Positions 1-7,456 of a stretch of 64,000 bases of DNA are shown one piece after another. The notes under the pieces were generated by a model, which searched no databases, was not told where the DNA came from, and worked only from the letters and a program-made list of their open reading frames with translations. The stretch comes from CAYUPI01 sp964446585 (GTDB taxonomy: Bacteria > Verrucomicrobiota > Verrucomicrobiia > Limisphaerales > UBA8199): assembly GCA_964446585.1 (NCBI GenBank), contig CAYUPI010000031.1, positions 3,461 through 67,460 on the forward strand, read 5' to 3'. Position numbers and translations under genes: made by a program. How positions within the stretch are numbered: the first letter of the stretch is position 1; each line of letters begins with the position of its first letter.

Positions 1-2
1 CC

Positions 3-2192
3 GCCTCATTTCTCCTGATCCTTATTTTAATCTTCATCGTCACCATCGGTTCGCCCATCGCCGCATTTCGGATCAACCGCGCCCGCCAACGAGCGCAACA
101 AAGCGAGAAGCAAGCCACCGAGAAGCTATGGGACTCCTACCTGGCGCAGGCCCGCGCGAATCGCTTTACCGGTAGGCCTGGGCGGCGCTTCGACAGTCTG
201 GAGGCAATCAGGAAAGCTGCTGACATTCGACCCACGCTTGAACTGCGCAATGAAGCCATCGCCTGCATGGCACTGGTTGATTTGCGCGTGAGCAAGGAGC
301 TGTTGGATCTACGACACGGAGAACCGGGGGCGGCTTTCGACGGTGGTTATCAGTTGCACGCTAGACCGGATCCCGAGGGGAAGATAATCGTGCGCCGCGT
401 GGCGGACGGAGCGGAACTGAGACACCTGTCGGGTCGCGAACCTCCGGTTCATAGCCTTTGGTTCAGCCCAGACGGCAAGTATCTCGCAGTGACCTTTGGC
501 AAAGAGCGTAACATTCTGAAAGTGTGGGACTGGGCTCGAAATGAGGAAATCCCGACCCCGGCAGACCTCGACCCAAGGAACCTGGCCTTTAGCCCCGATA
601 GCAGCACCATCGCGGTAACCACGAAGGAGGGGGCCGTAATCACCTATGACCTGACCTCCCGAAAGACTCTAACGCCGCTGGCAGCGCCGGTTGCCGCTTG
701 GGCAATCCAATTCCATCCCACTGCCCGGAGACTCGCTATTGGGAATGCGTGGGGAAAAATGGTGGAGGTTCGGGACCTGGAAACCGGACATGTGATCCTG
801 GCGATTCCGCACACCAATAACCCCATCCTCAACCTGACTTGGCATCCGGACGGACGCCTGCTAGCCACCGCGTGCCGAGACGCGCGGGTCCACGTCTGGG
901 ACACCACGACGGGCGACGAGAAAGCTGTCTTCTCAGGTCACTCACGAGAGGTCTTCGCGGTCGGGTTCACCCATGCGGGCGACCTGCTGACGAGCTGCAG
1001 TTGGGATGGGGATCTGCGGGTTTGGAATGCCCTGACAGGACGAACGTTGATTAGTACGCCTGTCCCTGGGGGGTTTGGGACCTTCAGCGTTTTGGATGAT
1101 CGCTGGTTTTGTTGCCTAGTGGATGGGCCGAGAGTAGCTCTAATGGAACTGGCGACGGCGCATGAATGTCGCCTGCTGCACTGGGCCCCGGAGCGCGCTG
1201 AGGGCCCATTTAGCTGCGACTTCAGTCCCGACGGGAGATTGCTTGTCTCGGGCCATCGTGATGGAGTCCGTCTCTGGGATCTCGCCAGAGCCAAGGAAAT
1301 CTCCCGGCTGCCTGGAAGGACAAACTGGTCGATCATTATTGCTCCCAATGGAAAAGAGTTGATCTCCTCCGGGGAAGAGAGGGGCGTGGAGCAATGGCCG
1401 ATGGAATACCGAGACGGGGGAGAGAGAACGCACTTGCAAATCGGGCCGGCACGTCGTTTCGCCCCGGCCGGTGGATGGAGCCGCGCCGCGCTGAGCGCTG
1501 ACGGAACTACGCTGGCTTTCTTCCACTCGAACGCCGTCCATGTGCTTGATGCCGCGAGCTCGCAGGCGATAGCGACGCTGAGCGAAGATTCTAACCCTTA
1601 TTACCTGGCTATCAGCCCGGATGGCAAGTGGGGTCTAACGGGAAGATGGGCTGTCGGCCGGGGCAACCGGATCTGGGACATACGGAACGCGAAAGTCGCG
1701 CGACAACTGCCAGGAATAAGGTGCGGATTTGGCGCGTTTAGCCCGGACAATAAGTGGCTGCTTACCAGCATCGGCACAGAATGCTCAATTTGGGAGGTTG
1801 GCTCATGGAGATGCCTGCACTCCTTCGAGCGCCAGGGCGCAGGCGACCTGCCTGGTCCGGTTGCAATCCCAAAGGACTGTCGGATCGTGGCCGTCGCTTA
1901 CTCACGCCGGGCAGTGCGACTGCTGGAAAGCGCCACTTGGCGCGAATTAGCGACCTTGGAGCCGCCGGACTCAGGCGAGCTGCTTGACCTGCGTTTCAGT
2001 CCCGACGGTAGCCTTTTGGCATCGGTCTCGTGGGATGCTATACACTTGTGGGATCTGCGCTCCATCCGCCAGCAACTGGCGGCAATGAAGCTGGATTGGG
2101 ACCTGCCCCCGCTACCCCCGCCTGTGACCAACCACTTCAAGGGACCGATCACGGTTACCGTCCTGGGGATTACGAACGCGAAATCCGAGTGA
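3..2192 (+). CDS. WD40-repeat region of a Ser/Thr kinase-like protein, 5' end outside window
   Basis: The frame is open from base 3 to the TGA at 2190-2192, so the gene enters from the left edge; the first ATG (267) is internal. The visible part starts with a transmembrane segment (about residues 3-20), then a charged linker, then a stretch (ARANRF, GRPGRRFDS) matching the region just after the membrane segment of the kinase at 7457-10999. The remaining 600 or so residues are WD40 blades with repeated FSPDG and VWD/LWD signatures. The last 40 residues (DLRSIRQQLAAMKLDW) nearly match the tail of that paralog. By analogy an N-terminal kinase domain should lie upstream of the window, but this is inferred. 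The protein probably spans the inner membrane with the propeller on the far side. It is followed by the first run of leader-peptide genes, as its paralog is followed by the second. Confidence 0.85.
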   Translation, partial: ASFLLILILIFIVTIGSPIAAFRINRARQRAQQSEKQATEKLWDSYLAQARANRFTGRPGRRFDSLEAIRKAADIRPTLELRNEAIACMALVDLRVSKELLDLRHGEPGAAFDGGYQLHARPDPEGKIIVRRVADGAELRHLSGREPPVHSLWFSPDGKYLAVTFGKERNILKVWDWARNEEIPTPADLDPRNLAFSPDSSTIAVTTKEGAVITYDLTSRKTLTPLAAPVAAWAIQFHPTARRLAIGNAWGKMVEVRDLETGHVILAIPHTNNPILNLTWHPDGRLLATACRDARVHVWDTTTGDEKAVFSGHSREVFAVGFTHAGDLLTSCSWDGDLRVWNALTGRTLISTPVPGGFGTFSVLDDRWFCCLVDGPRVALMELATAHECRLLHWAPERAEGPFSCDFSPDGRLLVSGHRDGVRLWDLARAKEISRLPGRTNWSIIIAPNGKELISSGEERGVEQWPMEYRDGGERTHLQIGPARRFAPAGGWSRAALSADGTTLAFFHSNAVHVLDAASSQAIATLSEDSNPYYLAISPDGKWGLTGRWAVGRGNRIWDIRNAKVARQLPGIRCGFGAFSPDNKWLLTSIGTECSIWEVGSWRCLHSFERQGAGDLPGPVAIPKDCRIVAVAYSRRAVRLLESATWRELATLEPPDSGELLDLRFSPDGSLLASVSWDAIHLWDLRSIRQQLAAMKLDWDLPPLPPPVTNHFKGPITVTVLGITNAKSE

Positions 2193-2410
2193 TGAAAACG
2201 AGCCAAATCCAATCGCTGTTTCGTATTTCGTCATTTGGGTTCGTTTCGACCTTTGTCTTCGGGGTTTCGACGCTCGGCTAGATCACTGTGCTTACAGGAG
2301 GCTCGACTTAGGTCCCATCCGTGTATTGATGGTGTGCCTTCCGTTCAGACTCTTGCTCGCTGCGACTTCATACCGCCAACCAGGCCAGAAGAAAATAACC
2401 TCAGATTTTC

Positions 2411-2441
2411 TGCAACTTTACACCCGTTTTCGTTCCGTAAA
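2411..2441 (+). promoter_or_regulatory. Candidate ECF-type promoter A
   Basis: TGCAAC at 2411-2416 and CGTAAA at 2436-2441, with 19 bases between GCAAC and CGTA. This GCAAC/CGTA arrangement resembles promoters of ECF sigma factors. Similar pairs occur upstream of the leader genes at 3357, 11158, 11467 and 11990. The ATG at 2475 lies about 35 bases downstream. Not demonstrated experimentally. Confidence 0.45.
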
Positions 2442-2474
2442 GGAGTGAACGAACAAGCAAATCGAAGGAAAGCC

Positions 2475-3251
2475 ATGAACGATAAATTCGACTCGCCGCG
2501 CTGCCGCGCCGTCGCAGCGCGTGAACTCTCCGAACGCCTGGCCAAACCGGGCCAGCGGCAAGCATTCACGCGCCTTGAGCTTCTGGTCGTGGTCTCGGTT
2601 GTCGTTCTCCTGGCGGGCGTTCTTTTGCCAGTCCATCCCTGCGCCAGGGCCAGCGCCCGCAGCGCAGCTTGCGTCAACAATCTGCGTCAGCTTGGGAGTG
2701 CGGTCGGTTCTTACGTCTCCCATGCTCATGAATATCCCACCGCCAGCGAATGGAGCCGGCCCGCGATTACCGGCTCCGGCGGGCCCTTGCTGCCTCACTT
2801 GCCCCAGGGCTACGCCACTTTTATTTGCCCTGAGAGACAGCGCTCAATCACTCCAGACAGCCCGAACCTAATCCTCGCGCTTTTCAGCTACGGCTATAAT
2901 GCAGCGGGAACTGCCCGCGATGCGATGGACGTTCAGTTGGGCTTGGGGCGTTATACAACCAAACGCATCGCCGATTCACGGATAAAGGTGCCGAGCGAGA
3001 TGATCGAGGCTGGGGATTCTGGGCTGGGGATGTTGTCGGACACCTGGCTCAGTCCCAGCGCGCTGGGCCCAGGCGAGGTGGTGATCGAGGAGCAGACGCA
3101 ATGGCCCACAGCGCGCCACCGGGGAAGAGCCAACATACTCTTCTGCGACAACCACGTCAGCTCCGCCGGCCAGAAGAAATGGCTCCAAAAAACCGACGAA
3201 GCGCGCCGCCAATGGAACAACGATAACCAACCCCATCGCGAAACCTGGTAG
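2475..3251 (+). CDS. DUF1559/H-X9-DG type pseudopilin with a leader-family start
   Basis: A 258-residue type II secretion-like pseudopilin. A type IV pilin N-methylation region (AFTRLELLVVV, about residues 33-43) is followed by a hydrophobic helix ending in LLP, then NNLRQLGSAV, typical of PVC pseudopilins. Near the C-terminus the H-X9-DG motif is present as H, nine residues, then D-N instead of D-G (RHRGRANILFCDNHV). The frame is open upstream to 2235, but ATG 2475 is chosen because it follows GAAGGAAAG and begins MNDKFD, the same start as the leader peptides downstream; after that the sequence diverges. A candidate promoter lies at 2411-2441. Its role in a secretion pseudopilus is inferred from family only. 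Confidence 0.8.
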   Translation: MNDKFDSPRCRAVAARELSERLAKPGQRQAFTRLELLVVVSVVVLLAGVLLPVHPCARASARSAACVNNLRQLGSAVGSYVSHAHEYPTASEWSRPAITGSGGPLLPHLPQGYATFICPERQRSITPDSPNLILALFSYGYNAAGTARDAMDVQLGLGRYTTKRIADSRIKVPSEMIEAGDSGLGMLSDTWLSPSALGPGEVVIEEQTQWPTARHRGRANILFCDNHVSSAGQKKWLQKTDEARRQWNNDNQPHRETW

Positions 3252-3277
3252 AGGCTGACCAGAATTATGAGCATTTC

Positions 3278-3306
3278 TTGTAATCCAGAGGCCCATTTTC
3301 GGTAGC
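3278..3306 (+). promoter_or_regulatory. Candidate ECF-type promoter B
   Basis: TTCTTGTAAT (ends 3284) and GGTAGCAGAGGGCGGAAGC from 3301. The downstream part closely matches the sequence before the leader gene at 11467 (GGTAGCAAGAGGATGAAG). The -35-like half is less clear than in copies A, C and E. Confidence 0.35.
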
Positions 3307-3356
3307 AGAGGGCGGAAGCAAAGCTGAACTAACAAAACGAAAGCGAAGGGAAGATT

Positions 3357-3611
3357 ATGAACAACCAACTCGATGAACTGGCCAAGGGCTTGGCCCAATC
3401 GGTGACGCGGCGCGCCGCGTTGAGGAGATTCGGCCTCGGCCTCGCGGGCATCGCGCTCGCTTCGCTGGGGCTAACCCACAAGGCGGAGGCTAAGCACAAG
3501 CTGCCTAGTGGCAAGGGGTGCAACCATTGCCGTTATCCGTACGGATGCGACGCGCTTCCCCCGAACCAACAATCGGGCTGCATCCTCTACTGCAACTCGC
3601 TTTGCGGCTGA
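3357..3611 (+). CDS. Tat-leader cysteine-rich small peptide 1
   Basis: 84 residues. The first 45 or so are the shared leader: an acidic/amphipathic start (MNNQLDELAKGLAQ), a twin-arginine motif TRRAALRRF, a hydrophobic stretch and a likely A-x-A cleavage site (KAEA). The mature part is about 39 residues with six cysteines in the pattern C-x2-C-x5-C-x10-C-x3-C-x3-C. It includes CNHCRYPYGC and is nearly a twin of the peptide at 11990-12247. Export by the Tat pathway is inferred from the motif, and no function is known to me. It is preceded by GAAGCGAAGGGAAG as ribosome-binding region and by candidate promoter B. The genes at 3799, 4181, 4503 and 4883 follow on the same strand and may form one transcript. 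Confidence 0.8.
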   Translation: MNNQLDELAKGLAQSVTRRAALRRFGLGLAGIALASLGLTHKAEAKHKLPSGKGCNHCRYPYGCDALPPNQQSGCILYCNSLCG

Positions 3612-3654
3612 CGTTGATGACCGAGCTGTGAACAGGAAGACCAACAGGAACATG

Positions 3655-3772
3655 AGAATCGAATCACAGCCGACACGGATGACACGGGTGAATGGCCGTT
3701 GCGCGTGCGAGCCTCTGAGCGTTGAGGCGTTTTCTTCTTTATCCGCGCAATCCGCGTGATCCGCGGTTAGAA
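3655..3772. repeat. Intergenic CACAG/CGCGGTTAG-type repeat
   Basis: Sequence resembling the AACCACAGATG...TCCGTGGTTAG repeat seen at 36741, 47665 and 52069. A left half (AATCACAGCCGACACGG) and an inverted right half (GTGATCCGCGGTTAG) flank the gap between two leader-peptide genes. No gene is seen in it. Confidence 0.4.
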
Positions 3773-3798
3773 AGCACAACGGAAACGAAAGGAAAGTT

Positions 3799-4074
3799 AT
3801 GAACGACAAATTCGATGAACTGGCCAAGAACATGGCCCAATCCGCCACGCGGAGGCAAGCGCTAAGAGGTTTCGGCGTCGGCCTCGTGGCACTTACGCTA
3901 GCCTCGTTAGGGCGGGCGAGGGCGGCCCAGCCGCAGATCAAACCCTCCTCGCCGTGTCCCAATTGCCACAATCCCGAGAAAGGCTGTGCAAAGTTGTATC
4001 CAATCGGTTCCGGCGCCTATGTGGGCTGCGTAGCAACTTGCCAGCAACTCATTGCAATGGGGGCCTGCCATTAG
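3799..4074 (+). CDS. Tat-leader cysteine-rich small peptide 2
   Basis: 91 residues. Leader MNDKFDELAKNMAQ, then TRRQALRGF, a hydrophobic stretch and cleavage after ARAA or nearby. The mature part has six cysteines: CPNCHNPEKGC, then C-x3-C and a last cysteine two residues from the end. It is more divergent than its neighbours: 13 residues separate cysteines 3 and 4 and eight separate cysteines 5 and 6. The start follows AACGAAAGGAAAGTT, the typical upstream sequence of the family. It lies 187 bases after the previous member with no promoter-like element of its own, so it may depend on read-through. Function unknown; export inferred. Confidence 0.78.
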   Translation: MNDKFDELAKNMAQSATRRQALRGFGVGLVALTLASLGRARAAQPQIKPSSPCPNCHNPEKGCAKLYPIGSGAYVGCVATCQQLIAMGACH

Positions 4075-4180
4075 CATGAAAACGATTAACCAGTTCCGGC
4101 GCACACGGTACGGGCAAATCGGTCTGCACCCGGACGAAAAACAGAAAACCAAAACTGAAATCCCAAACGAAAGGAAAGCT

Positions 4181-4441
4181 ATGAACGACAAATTCGACGA
4201 ATTGGCCAAGGGCATGGCCCGATCTGTAACGCGCCGCGGTGCGCTGAAGCAATTCGGCTTCGGCCTCGCGGGCGTCGCGCTGGCCACGCTGGGCTTTACC
4301 AGCCAGGCGCACGCCGACAGAGGCGGCAACAAGCGCGGCAAGAGGTGCAACCGCTGCATCGGCCCAAACTTCGGCTGCGATCCGGCCAATGCGGCGTGCA
4401 TTGAGGGCTGCCTGGATTATTGCTGCGGCTGTGTAGGGTAG
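4181..4441 (+). CDS. Tat-leader cysteine-rich small peptide 3
   Basis: 86 residues, started at ATG 4181 (after AACGAAAGGAAAGCT) and not at upstream in-frame codons, because the family leader starts here. The leader MNDKFDELAKGMAR with TRRGALKQF ends near AHA. The mature part is basic (GGNKRGKR) followed by seven cysteines: CNRC-x6-C-x6-C-x3-C-x3-CC-x-C. It belongs to the same six-cysteine core type as peptide 1, with an added CCGC tail. Probably exported by Tat; function unknown. Confidence 0.8.
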   Translation: MNDKFDELAKGMARSVTRRGALKQFGFGLAGVALATLGFTSQAHADRGGNKRGKRCNRCIGPNFGCDPANAACIEGCLDYCCGCVG

Positions 4442-4502
4442 CGAGTGGGCGGGGATGCCGCGGCACCTCTGTTATACACAAACCCAAAATGGAAGGAAGC
4501 GT

Positions 4503-4760
4503 ATGAACGATAAATTCGATGAACTGGCCGTGGGACTGGCCAAATCCGTCACACGGCGCGGGGCGCTGAAGAAATTCGGCGTCGGCCTGGTGGGGGTAGC
4601 GCTGGTATCCCTGGGGATGACGAACAGAGCAGCTGCCGGAGGAGGGCGGAAACGTCCCCCAAAGGGCTGTGGCAATTGCAACCACTGTGTTTACCCGTAC
4701 GGACCCGGTGACTGCTATTACACCTGCTATGGCTATTGCAACGGGCCCGGCGGCTTTTAA
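4503..4760 (+). CDS. Tat-leader cysteine-rich small peptide 4
   Basis: 85 residues, started at ATG 4503 by alignment to the family leader (MNDKFDELAVGLAK, TRRGALKKF, cleavage near AAA). The core has CGNCNHC, then VYPYGPGD and C-x3-C-x3-C, rich in tyrosine and glycine, ending NGPGGF. The ribosome-binding stretch is AATGGAAGGAAGCGT, a slight variant. It sits 61 bases after peptide 3, so the two are probably co-transcribed. Confidence 0.78.
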   Translation: MNDKFDELAVGLAKSVTRRGALKKFGVGLVGVALVSLGMTNRAAAGGGRKRPPKGCGNCNHCVYPYGPGDCYYTCYGYCNGPGGF

Positions 4761-4882
4761 CAACAGGAATCTGGCCACGCGACGGCGGGTGCTCGCGCGC
4801 GCGTCCCGATCGCTTCGCACCATCCGCGTGAGCTAAAAGCGCGAAATGAAAAATCGAGCAAACCAAAACGAAAGGGAAAGTT

Positions 4883-5143
4883 ATGAACGACAGATTCGAT
4901 GAACTGGCGAAGGGCCTGGCCCAATCCGTCACCCGGCGCGGTGCGGTGAAGAAATTCGGCGTCGGCCTCGCCTGCGTTGCGCTGGCATCGCTCGGCATGG
5001 CCAACGCCGCGAAGGCAGGCCCGGTTCAAGAGAAGCAGCACGGGAACTGCAATCACTGTGATCCAACGAACTACTACGGATGCCGGACCTACGCTTGTTA
5101 GAGTTTCTGCCTCAACAAGTGCGTGCCGGGCGGGGGTTACTGA
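4883..5143 (+). pseudogene. Tat-leader cysteine-rich small peptide 5, interrupted by an in-frame TAG
   Basis: The leader MNDRFDELAKGLAQ with TRRGAVKKF is intact. The core reads CNHC, then YYGC and RTYAC, and meets TAG at 5099-5101 (72 residues). Reading on in the same frame gives SFCLNKCVPGGGY and TGA at 5141-5143. With the TAG counted as one residue the full frame is 86 residues long, like its siblings, and the stop occupies one position of the conserved C-x3-C-x3-C motif. This looks like a single nonsense change in an otherwise complete gene; sequencing error or recoding are alternatives. The shorter 72-residue product (4883-5101) could still be made but lacks the last two cysteines. Confidence 0.65.
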
Positions 5144-5270
5144 GATACCGGCCCCCAACTTGACCTGGAGCTTGGTGGCACCTTGTTTGGGGGCGGGGGA
5201 AGCGGACAGGAGAGAGAGCAGAGAAAGCAGAGCGGGTACAGACCCAGATGAACAAGCACAGAAAGATAAA

Positions 5271-6479
5271 GTGTTGCCGAAGAGAGCGATTCAACTGGGG
5301 TTCGCAGGCGATTTGATGCTGGGCGGCGAAGCGGTGCGCTACGCTCAGGCGCGTGGAATGGATGTGGCCTACCCATTCAAGGCGCTGCGGGCCACGCTAC
5401 GCGCGCTGGATGTGTTGTTCGTCAATGTCGAAGGGCCGCTGTTCGAGGACCGCCAAAGGGCGAAGCGGAAGCCATTGGTCTTGGCCAATCATCCGGATGT
5501 GGTCGAGGTGTTGAAACTGCCAGCGGTCGGCATCTGCAGCCTCGCTAACAACCATAGCCTGGACTATGGCCCACATGCGCTCTCCGAAACTCAACGCTAC
5601 CTGGAACGACATGGCGTCCGCCACATCGGTGCGGGACGCACGGCCTCAGAGGCCGAACGCGAATTGGTGTTGGAGCACGCGGGCTGGCGCATCGGATGTC
5701 TGGCGTTCACCGCGCGCGGCGAGAAGTTGAGGCCGGTGATCGCCCACGGCGGACAAGCCGGGTGCGCGTCGTTGCAAGACCGGTCGGGCGTCCTTCAGCG
5801 AGTCCGAAAATTGCGGAAGCGTGTTGATCTGGTGGTGGTCATGCTGCATTGGGGACTCGAGTTTCACGAGTATCCCTGCGCGGAACAGGTCCGATTGGCC
5901 CATACGCTTGTTGACGCTGGCGCGCATATCATTGCAGGTCATCATCCGCACACGCTGCAAGCCGTAGAAACCTACAATGGCGCTGTGATCGCTTACAGCC
6001 TCGGGCATCTCTTCATGCCGCCGTTTCGTCTATCAATGGCTCCGGTAGCCGCCGACGTGAGGAGGCGGACGCTTCAACTCCGAACTCTGAACTCCGAAGT
6101 CCGAAATCCAGAGACCGCCTCGTCACCTCCGTGGCTACGCTCGGGCAACGATGGCCCGGTCTTTTGTCCTCGGCCAGCGAGCCGGGAGTTTATGTTGATG
6201 CGCGTGGCGCTTCCTGCCGAGTTTCCGAGTTCGCCCGGTGCTGTGGACGCCGTGGCAGGTGGGTTGGACGACCGGTTCAGATTGCGTCCGTACAATCGTA
6301 TCGCTTTGCGGACATTTCAGTCACGGCTCGATAATCTGGGCTGTCCACTCCGCAACGGGGGTTACGCGACATTTTGGCGCCACTACCGCGCCTGGCGACG
6401 ACGGGAATTGGCAGCGTGGCGCCAATGGCCGGCGGCGGAAGAATCGCTGCCGCCGGGTCTAAGCAAAGCGACATCGTGA
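5271..6479 (+). CDS. CapA-like (PGA_cap) metallophosphoesterase-fold protein
   Basis: About 402 residues. Motifs of the CapA/PgsA family appear in order: GFAGDLMLGG near the start, NVEGPL, SLANNHSLDYG, VVMLHWGLEF, GHHPHTLQ and YSLGHL. Members are linked to poly-gamma-glutamate capsule synthesis in Bacillus, but many in other phyla have unknown roles. There is no ATG near the conserved start; GTG 5271 is the closest in-frame start before the first beta-strand and is a guess. Around residues 268-295 the protein reads TLQLRTLNSEVRNPE, encoded by a CTCCGAACTCTGAACTCC-like repeat, which looks like a repeat inserted in frame. The gene lies between the first leader-peptide run and the sigma factor. 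Confidence 0.72.
   Translation: MLPKRAIQLGFAGDLMLGGEAVRYAQARGMDVAYPFKALRATLRALDVLFVNVEGPLFEDRQRAKRKPLVLANHPDVVEVLKLPAVGICSLANNHSLDYGPHALSETQRYLERHGVRHIGAGRTASEAERELVLEHAGWRIGCLAFTARGEKLRPVIAHGGQAGCASLQDRSGVLQRVRKLRKRVDLVVVMLHWGLEFHEYPCAEQVRLAHTLVDAGAHIIAGHHPHTLQAVETYNGAVIAYSLGHLFMPPFRLSMAPVAADVRRRTLQLRTLNSEVRNPETASSPPWLRSGNDGPVFCPRPASREFMLMRVALPAEFPSSPGAVDAVAGGLDDRFRLRPYNRIALRTFQSRLDNLGCPLRNGGYATFWRHYRAWRRRELAAWRQWPAAEESLPPGLSKATS
6074..6116 (+). repeat. Microrepeat insertion inside the CapA-like gene
   Basis: Tandem AACTCCGAACTCTGAACTCC-like units lie inside the coding sequence, between two conserved parts of the CapA fold, and keep the reading frame open. They resemble the ACTCTCAACTCTCAACT units within the histidine kinase gene at 51571-51604. 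Confidence 0.5.
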
Positions 6480-6623
6480 ACAACTTCTGGTTAGTCGCAG
6501 TTGCCCTCCTCGGGGTGGCTGCCCTCAGCCACGCGGCCACGATCTTTCAGCTCTATTATTCGGCTTGCCAGCCCTGGCCCCATTTGTATTGATGGTGACA
6601 CCACCCAAACCGGCAGTAATGCT

Positions 6624-7379
6624 ATGTTGCCTGCGGGCGAAGAGTTGGGCGAGTCGCGGCAGAAGCACAATTGGTTTGCCACGACTCATTGGAGCGTTGT
6701 GCTTGGCGCAGCGGACACCGTAGCGCCGCAGGCGCAGGAAGCCCTGGAGACACTTTGCCGCACATACTGGTATCCCCTCTACGCCTATGTGCGCCGACAA
6801 GGGCATAGCCCGGAAGATGCCCAAGACTTGACGCAGTCATTCTTCCAGCGGTTCCTGGAGAAGAAGTATTTTCAGTTGGCCAGCCGCGAACGGGGGCGCT
6901 TCCGCACGTTCTTACTCAGTTCGCTCAAGAATTTCTTAATCAATGAATGGGAGCGCGCCCGCGCAACCAAACGCGGAGGAGGTGCCACACATATTCCTCT
7001 CGATGGACTGGCAGCAGAGAATCACTACATCCAGGAGGCAGCACACAACATGACTGCCGAGAAAATTTACGAACGGAACTGGGCAATGGCCGTGCTCGAG
7101 CGGGTGCGCACGAGGTTGAAGGAAGAATACGCAACCGGCAGCCGGGCCGAACTTTTCCCGCAACTGGAGTTATTTCTGCCGGGCCAGGAGAGCGAGCTAA
7201 CCTATGCGGAGGCTGCGCGCCGCCTCGGTATGGCCGAAGGCACCCTCAAATCCGAGGTAAACCGGTTCAAGAAGCGCTACCGCGAACTTTTGCGAGTCGA
7301 AATCGCGCACACTGTGAGCAGCCCGGTGGAGATCAACGATGAGCTGCGACACCTGATCGCGGTACTGGGCGGAAGTTGA
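6624..7379 (+). CDS. ECF-like sigma-70 family RNA polymerase sigma factor
   Basis: 251 residues, started at ATG 6624 (MLPAGEE); the frame is open upstream but lacks family-like sequence. FATTHWSVVLGA is typical of a PVC/Acidobacteria sigma group. Region 2 covers about residues 45-105 (YVRRQGHSPEDAQDLTQSFF). Region 4 covers about 193-230 (LTYAEAARRLGMAEGTLKS), a helix-turn-helix for the -35 element. There is no anti-sigma gene beside it; instead the WD40 kinase starts 77 bases later, an arrangement common in this phylum. It may recognise the GCAAC/CGTA promoters before the leader-peptide genes; this is inference from linkage. Confidence 0.88.
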   Translation: MLPAGEELGESRQKHNWFATTHWSVVLGAADTVAPQAQEALETLCRTYWYPLYAYVRRQGHSPEDAQDLTQSFFQRFLEKKYFQLASRERGRFRTFLLSSLKNFLINEWERARATKRGGGATHIPLDGLAAENHYIQEAAHNMTAEKIYERNWAMAVLERVRTRLKEEYATGSRAELFPQLELFLPGQESELTYAEAARRLGMAEGTLKSEVNRFKKRYRELLRVEIAHTVSSPVEINDELRHLIAVLGGS

Positions 7380-7456
7380 GGGCAGTTGGTGAGAATTGTG
7401 CAACGGTTTATGCATTTCGCTGTAGTAATGAGTTAGAAACAATCCGGGCTCCACCT

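Noticed and set aside
2192..2281. 29-codon frame starting in the TGATG overlap after the first WD40 gene
   Set aside because: No ribosome-binding sequence and low-complexity content; likely chance.
4977..5270. N-terminal extension of the CapA-like frame
   Set aside because: It overlaps the peptide gene at 4883 in another frame and has no family resemblance before residue GFAGD.
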